Of a stretch of DNA of 18,611 nt, positions 14,582-18,611 are shown piece by piece. The position numbers and the translations under genes were made by a program. The DNA is from JAAZFZ01 sp035647435. GTDB taxonomy: Bacteria; Bacillota; Clostridia; Oscillospirales; Acutalibacteraceae. Position 1 is the first letter of the stretch. The number at the start of each line of letters is the position of its first letter. The stretch is from contig DASRNM010000102.1 in NCBI GenBank assembly GCA_035647435.1, positions 1 through 18,611 on the forward strand, read 5' to 3'. The notes below the pieces were generated by a model, which saw only the letters and a program-made list of their open reading frames with translations, did no database searches and was not told the DNA's origin.

Positions 14582-15010
14582 TTATTTTTTATCCAACATA
14601 GAAGCAATTTGTTCAAAGCCCTCTATAATTTTTTGGGCACATTTCATGTATTCACCCTCGTTTTGCCCATATGGGTCGGGGATTCCGTCGCCCAAAACAA
14701 TTGTTTTGTCTTGAGCCACAAGGCGCTGTAACATAAGCGAATGTTTTTCGCTCATGCAGACAAATAAACTTGTGCCCTGAATAATTTCATTGTTGAGAGG
14801 TTTTGATTTGTGGTCTTTCAAATCTGCACCGAGCTTTTTTGCAATAATAACGGCATTTTTAGCCGCAGGGGATCCTTTGGTGGCGAAGATTCCACAGCTG
14901 TCAACCTCAACATTTTGGACTTTTTTATCATTCAAATGCTTTTCAAACAAAACCTTTGCCATAGGACTTCTGCAGGTGTTGCCCGTGCAGACAAAAATAA
15001 TTCTTTTCAT
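14582..15010 (-). CDS. ywlE: Low-molecular-weight phosphatase, probable protein arginine phosphatase (YwlE type)
   Basis: A 143-residue cytoplasmic phosphatase of the low-molecular-weight PTP fold. The P-loop is VCTGNTCRSPMAK at 7-19, with nucleophile Cys8 and Arg14. Near the end GDGIPDPYG carries the general-acid Asp. Classical tyrosine phosphatases have Ile or Leu where this loop has Thr12 (CTGNTCRS). In Bacillus YwlE that Thr gives specificity for phospho-arginine, so I infer it reverses McsB-type arginine phosphorylation. The frame is open further upstream, but the ATG at 15010 has AAAGGG 8 nt away and lies 4 nt after the polA stop (15015), which fits an operon. Symbol by analogy; tyrosine phosphatase remains possible. 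Confidence 0.87.
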   Translation of the reverse strand: MKRIIFVCTGNTCRSPMAKVLFEKHLNDKKVQNVEVDSCGIFATKGSPAAKNAVIIAKKLGADLKDHKSKPLNNEIIQGTSLFVCMSEKHSLMLQRLVAQDKTIVLGDGIPDPYGQNEGEYMKCAQKIIEGFEQIASMLDKK

Positions 15011-15014
15011 ATTA

Positions 15015-17603
15015 TCAGCCCTTTGAATCATACCATGTTTTTCCCGTTTGAACATCTGCAAGCAACTTAACTTTAAGTTCAACGGCACTTTCCATTTCTT
15101 CTTTTAATATCTTAGCAACAATTTCTGCTTCTTTTTCGGGTGTTTCAACAATTAGCTCATCATGCACTTGCATAATTAGCCTTGCCCCAAGGTTTTCTCT
15201 GTTGAGTCTATCAAAAACCTTAATCATCGCTATTTTAATAATGTCTGCTGCAGTGCCCTGAATGGGCATGTTCATTGCTACCCTTTCGCCGAAAGAGCGA
15301 AGGTTAAAGTTTGAAGATACCAACTCGGGCAGATATCTGCGACGTGTAAACATTGTTTCAACATATCCCTTTTCCTTAGCTTCCTCAACAACGCTTTTCA
15401 TATATTCGCCCACGCCTGAATAATGGTGAAGGTAATCTTTAATATATTTATCTGCCTGTGACCTTGTTACACCGATATCCTTTGCGAGAGAAAATGCACC
15501 TATACCGTAAACAATGCCGAAATTAACCGCCTTTGCACTGTTTCTCATGAGCGGTGTTACCATGTTCAAAGGCATATTGAAAACCTGTGAGGCGGTTACA
15601 GTGTGGATATCTACATTGTCGTTAAAGGCTTTTATCATAACCTCATCATTTGAAATGTGGGCGAGTACTCTCAACTCAATTTGAGAATAGTCAGCATCAA
15701 TGAGAACGCTGCCCTCCTTTGCAATAAAGAATCGGCGCAGCTCCCTGCCAAGTTCAGAACGCACAGGGATATTTTGCAAATTAGGCTCGGTTGATGATAT
15801 TCTGCCTGTTCTCGTTTCTGTTTGATTGAAAGTTGAGTGTATTCTGTTGTCTGCAGAAATAACCTTTAAAAGGCCTTCGCAATAGGTGGATTTGAGCTTT
15901 GCAATTGTGCGGTATTCGATAACTCTTTCAACTACCGGGTGCTCGTGCGCAAGGCTTTCAAGCACCTGCGCGTTAGTAGAATAACCACTTTTTATTTTTT
16001 TGCCCGTAGGAAGCCCCAGCTTCTCGAAAAGGGCATGACTCAATTGCTTTGGAGAGTTGAGATTGAACTCAAATCCAACTTGCTCGAAGATATCGACTTG
16101 AATTTCTTCAATCCTTTTTTCAAGAACATTGCCAAAGTTTTCAAGACCCTCTTCATCAACCTCAAAGCCTGCAAGCTCCATTGATGCGAGCACTTTTGCA
16201 AGGGGCATCTCTATTGTGTCAAGCAAGCTGATTTGCGAATTTTCCGTTATTTTTTTGCCAATAGTGTTGCATAGCTCAGGCATAACCGCAAGCCCTGCAT
16301 AACTTTCATCTTCAACGTTAACAAGGGGTACACCGTATTCCTGCGCAAGGCGCAAAAGGTCATATCCGCTCGCAGAGGGGTTGAGAACATAACCTGAAAG
16401 CAAAAGGTCTGTTTCGATGGACTTTATATCTATTGAGTTTTTAAAACAATAGGCATAAAGCGGTTTTATGTCATATGAATATTTTTTAATATTTTCATTT
16501 TCAAGAAAACTTTTAACAAAAGAGGGGAATGAAAGACTGCCACATGGGGCAAGCGCAATCCCGTCTTCAAGACAAAAGGCTATGTCAGAGAGATAACCGT
16601 CAGAATAGTCGCAGACGAAATATGCTTTAGCGTCGCTTTTGAGTTTTCTTTCAAGCTCCTCAAAATCAAGCTCCTCATATACCTTAACAGGCTTTTGCTT
16701 ATCGCCCGCAGTTTCTTGGTGCGGCATTGCAAATTTGTCAAAATTTAAGCGTTCAATCATTTTGAACATTTCAAGGTCTGCAAGAATTTTAACAGCCTTG
16801 CGTGAGTCGGGTGGCGAGGGGATATAACACTCAGGCCCGCATTCAATTGGCGCCTCTATACTTATTGTGCCGAGCTTTCGGCTTAAGAATGCTAGCTCCT
16901 TATCCTTTTTAAGTTTTTCTCTCACGCCTGGTTTTATATCGATATCGTCAATGTTGTCATAAATATAATCAATGCTTCCGAATTTTGATATAAGGTCGGA
17001 GGCAGTCTTTTTCCCGACGCCTGCAACTCCGGGGATATTATCGGAGCTGTCGCCCATGAGAGCCTTGACCTCAATCAAAGCCTTTGGTTCAACCGAATAG
17101 TCCTCAATGACCTTTTCTTTATCATAAATTATTGTAATAGGCCTGCCCATCTTTGTTGTTGTGAGCATGGTTTTGACATTGTCCCTAACAAGCTGGAGCG
17201 AATCTCTGTCGCCCGTTGCAAGAATACATTCGTTGCCAGTCTTAACGCAATTTTCGGAAAGAGTGCCGAGAATGTCATCGGCCTCCCAGCCCTCTGCCTC
17301 GAGCAGCTTATACCCAAGTGCAACTAAAAGCTCTTTAAGAATTGGCATTTGCTCGGCAAGCTCAGGGGGCATGCCTTTTCTCTGCGCCTTGTAGCCGTCA
17401 TACATTTTATGTCTGAAGGTCGGGGCAGGGGTATCAAAAGCAATCGCGACAGCGTCGGGTGAGCTCTCCTCTTTTAATCGAAGAAAAATGCTCATAAAGC
17501 CTTGAATTCCATTTGTAAAGCGCCCATCTTTTGTTGTGAGCATCTTTATTCCGTAAAATGCGCGGTTTAAAATACTGTTACCGTCGATAACAAGTAATTT
17601 CAA
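15015..17603 (-). CDS. polA: DNA polymerase I, proofreading domain apparently inactive
   Basis: PolA fills gaps during Okazaki-fragment processing and excision repair. I take a TTG start at 17603, because GAGGTG (17615-17610) lies 6 nt upstream; this gives 862 residues beginning with the typical LLVIDGNSILNRAF. The N-terminal 5'-3' exonuclease (about 1-290) keeps its acidic residues (AEGWEADDILG, LATGDRDSLQL, GDSSDNIPG with the helix-hairpin-helix GVAGVGKKT). In the 3'-5' exonuclease region, the expected DxE is DYS (about 332-334) and ExoIII is not recognisable, so proofreading is probably lost, as in several Firmicutes. The polymerase motifs are intact: A (DADYSQIELR, about 637-646), B (KAVNFGIVYGIG) and C (QVHDEL). 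The phosphatase gene follows by 4 nt. It is divergent from the sialidase-like gene. Confidence 0.97.
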   Translation of the reverse strand: MKLLVIDGNSILNRAFYGIKMLTTKDGRFTNGIQGFMSIFLRLKEESSPDAVAIAFDTPAPTFRHKMYDGYKAQRKGMPPELAEQMPILKELLVALGYKLLEAEGWEADDILGTLSENCVKTGNECILATGDRDSLQLVRDNVKTMLTTTKMGRPITIIYDKEKVIEDYSVEPKALIEVKALMGDSSDNIPGVAGVGKKTASDLISKFGSIDYIYDNIDDIDIKPGVREKLKKDKELAFLSRKLGTISIEAPIECGPECYIPSPPDSRKAVKILADLEMFKMIERLNFDKFAMPHQETAGDKQKPVKVYEELDFEELERKLKSDAKAYFVCDYSDGYLSDIAFCLEDGIALAPCGSLSFPSFVKSFLENENIKKYSYDIKPLYAYCFKNSIDIKSIETDLLLSGYVLNPSASGYDLLRLAQEYGVPLVNVEDESYAGLAVMPELCNTIGKKITENSQISLLDTIEMPLAKVLASMELAGFEVDEEGLENFGNVLEKRIEEIQVDIFEQVGFEFNLNSPKQLSHALFEKLGLPTGKKIKSGYSTNAQVLESLAHEHPVVERVIEYRTIAKLKSTYCEGLLKVISADNRIHSTFNQTETRTGRISSTEPNLQNIPVRSELGRELRRFFIAKEGSVLIDADYSQIELRVLAHISNDEVMIKAFNDNVDIHTVTASQVFNMPLNMVTPLMRNSAKAVNFGIVYGIGAFSLAKDIGVTRSQADKYIKDYLHHYSGVGEYMKSVVEEAKEKGYVETMFTRRRYLPELVSSNFNLRSFGERVAMNMPIQGTAADIIKIAMIKVFDRLNRENLGARLIMQVHDELIVETPEKEAEIVAKILKEEMESAVELKVKLLADVQTGKTWYDSKG

Positions 17604-17655
17604 AAAAATCACCTCATTTTTATTGTAACACAAAATTATTGTTTTTAAGACATTT

Positions 17656-17683
17656 TTTATAATTTAATTGAATTTCGTGTACA
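17656..17683 (-). promoter_or_regulatory. Possible promoter of the polA operon
   Basis: On the minus strand TGTACA (17683-17678) lies 16 nt from TATAAA (17661-17656). Each element is an imperfect match. A TGTTACAAT at about 17630-17622 would place the start almost on the ribosome site and is less likely. The -35 lies 6 bp from the -35 of the divergent sialidase-like gene. Confidence 0.35.
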
Positions 17684-17689
17684 TTAACA

Positions 17690-17718
17690 TGGAAAAAATA
17701 TACAGCTTATGATATAAT
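17690..17718 (+). promoter_or_regulatory. Promoter of the sialidase-like gene, extended -10
   Basis: TGGAAA (17690-17695), a 17-nt spacer, then a perfect TATAAT (17713-17718) preceded by TGA. The distance to the ATG at 17819 leaves a leader of about 95 nt in which I see no strong structure. Confidence 0.55.
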
Positions 17719-17818
17719 TTTTGCATGATGTAATTACTAGGATACACATAAAACCAAAAACATTCAAGCCAATGCAACATGAGAAAAGACTATATTTTGC
17801 TTGCGAAAGGGCATAAAA

Positions 17819-18565
17819 ATGAAAAAGATTCCGATTGTTGAAACTGGCACAGGTAATTACAACCTTTATAGAATACCCGGAATTGTTGTAACAGCTAAAG
17901 GGACAGTTTTGTCATACTTTGAAGAAAGACTCGGTACAAATGATTGGTCTACGCGCAACATAGGGATAAAACGAAGCATTGATATGGGTGACACATGGAG
18001 TGAGTGTAGTCATATAATTGAAGAAAATACAGATGAAACCATCAACAAACCCGTTATGATTGCCTGTAAAAACGGAATAGTGCACTTGTTTTGGCAGATT
18101 AATTACCGGCGCGGATTTCACCAAACAAGTTATGATGACGGGTTGACGTTTTCGCGACCGAAAGAGATTACCGATCTTTTGCTGCCATGGAGAAAAGACT
18201 ATAAATGGGAAAAGTTTGCATTTGGTCCCTGTCATGGAATAGAAACCAAAAATGGGAGGCTTATAATACCCGTATGGTTGTGTGATGCACCAGGGGATGC
18301 GCACTCCCCTTCCGTTGTGAGCACATTGAGCAGCGATGACGGAGCAGTTAGTTGGAAATGCGGGGAGATTATTGAGTCTAACGGGGAGCTTATAAACCCG
18401 AGCGAAACGATTGCGACACAGCTTTCAGATGCAAGAATTTTGCTCAATATACGGCATTCTGGAACGGTAAGGTATGGACCTATGTCAATACTTTGGACAC
18501 AAATAGTTGAAATAGTTTATGCTACTTTTAATGCTTCATCTTCTTTTTGCTGTGGGGTCATATAA
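17819..18565 (+). pseudogene. Sialidase-like (BNR-repeat) protein, cut by an IS3-family element
   Basis: The protein begins at the ATG at 17819, with GAAAGGG 7 nt upstream. It opens with the sialidase NLYRIPG motif, whose Arg binds the sialic acid carboxylate, then EER..NDW, resembling the region holding a second Arg and the acid/base Asp. Two Asp-boxes follow: SIDMGDTWS (about 55-63) and SYDDGLTF (about 102-109). A further SGGR-like segment, ILLNIRHSG, comes near 206-214. About 221 codons are native; from 18483 the frame runs into IS DNA and stops at 18565. Family members are usually 340-400 residues, so the last propeller blades, the third Arg and the Tyr-Glu nucleophile pair are lost here. 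No signal peptide is visible. Probably non-functional; sialic-acid cleavage is inferred from motifs, and other BNR glycosidases are possible. Confidence 0.82.
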
Positions 18566-18611
18566 TTAATAGCACTATGAATTCTTTTTCTATTATACCA
18601 AGACTCAATAT
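18483..18611 (-). mobile_element. IS3-family insertion sequence, 3' end only
   Basis: The terminal inverted repeat candidate is TGTCAATACTTTGGACAC at 18483-18500; it begins with TG, as IS3-family ends do. The transposase stop codon is 34 bp further in, a normal distance. The element enters the sialidase-like frame directly after GGACCTA. Its 3-4 bp target duplication would be CTA or CCTA at 18479-18482, but the other end lies outside the window, so the duplication and full length cannot be confirmed. Confidence 0.8.
18517..18611 (-). CDS. IS3-family transposase (OrfB, rve), C-terminal 30 residues
   Basis: The minus strand reads IESWYNRKRIHSAINYMTPQ, then QKEDEALKVA and a TAA stop at 18517-18519. 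The WYNxxRxHSAxxYxTP signature is the conserved C-terminal end of IS3-family (IS150-like) DDE transposases. The catalytic Asp, Asp and Glu residues lie upstream, beyond the window edge. The gene is partial because the window ends, not because of a visible mutation, so the element could be intact. Confidence 0.87.
   Translation of the reverse strand, partial: IESWYNRKRIHSAINYMTPQQKEDEALKVA

Overview
The window looks like chromosomal DNA of a low-GC Gram-positive bacterium, most likely a gut-type Clostridia/Oscillospiraceae relative (inference). The grounds are strong GGAGG/AAAGGAG ribosome sites, TTG start codons, a ComEB-type dCMP deaminase, a YwlE-type phosphatase, a polymerase I with a degenerate proofreading domain, and a Cys-anchored lipoprotein with a Thr/Asp-rich linker. 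Almost everything is housekeeping. I see no CRISPR array, prophage, rRNA or tRNA, and no clear novel multi-gene system.

Layout. Positions 113-1033 (-) encode a lipoprotein of unknown function, divergent from exodeoxyribonuclease III (1199-1963, +), which is followed by an unknown membrane-anchored protein (2005-3285, +). A bidirectional terminator separates this from dCMP deaminase (3334-3828, -), which shares an intergenic region with divergent secA (4019-6757, +). A 207-bp gap with several RNA hairpins and a long bidirectional terminator lies between secA and the opposing operon tig-clpP-clpX (10589 down to 6965), whose trigger factor carries an unusual Lys/Thr/Ala tail. Next, also leftward, come thrC plus a calcineurin-like phosphohydrolase (12898-10691), then polA - protein-arginine-phosphatase-like gene - rimI - tsaD (17603-13096), tightly spaced and ending in a terminator at 13028-13054.

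At the right edge, divergent from polA, a sialidase-like gene starts at 17819. About 220 codons in, it is broken by the end of an IS3-family insertion sequence. The last 30 codons of its transposase and a plausible terminal inverted repeat are visible before the window stops.

The genes fall into a few themes: protein export and folding (SecA, trigger factor), proteolysis (ClpXP, with a possible link to arginine-phosphate marking through the YwlE-like phosphatase), DNA synthesis and repair (PolA, ExoA, dCMP deaminase supplying dUMP for dTTP), and translation fidelity or modification (TsaD for tRNA t6A, RimI). Most promoters I can read have an extended -10 (TGn before the -10 hexamer). Both large convergent junctions end in hairpins able to stop transcription from both sides.
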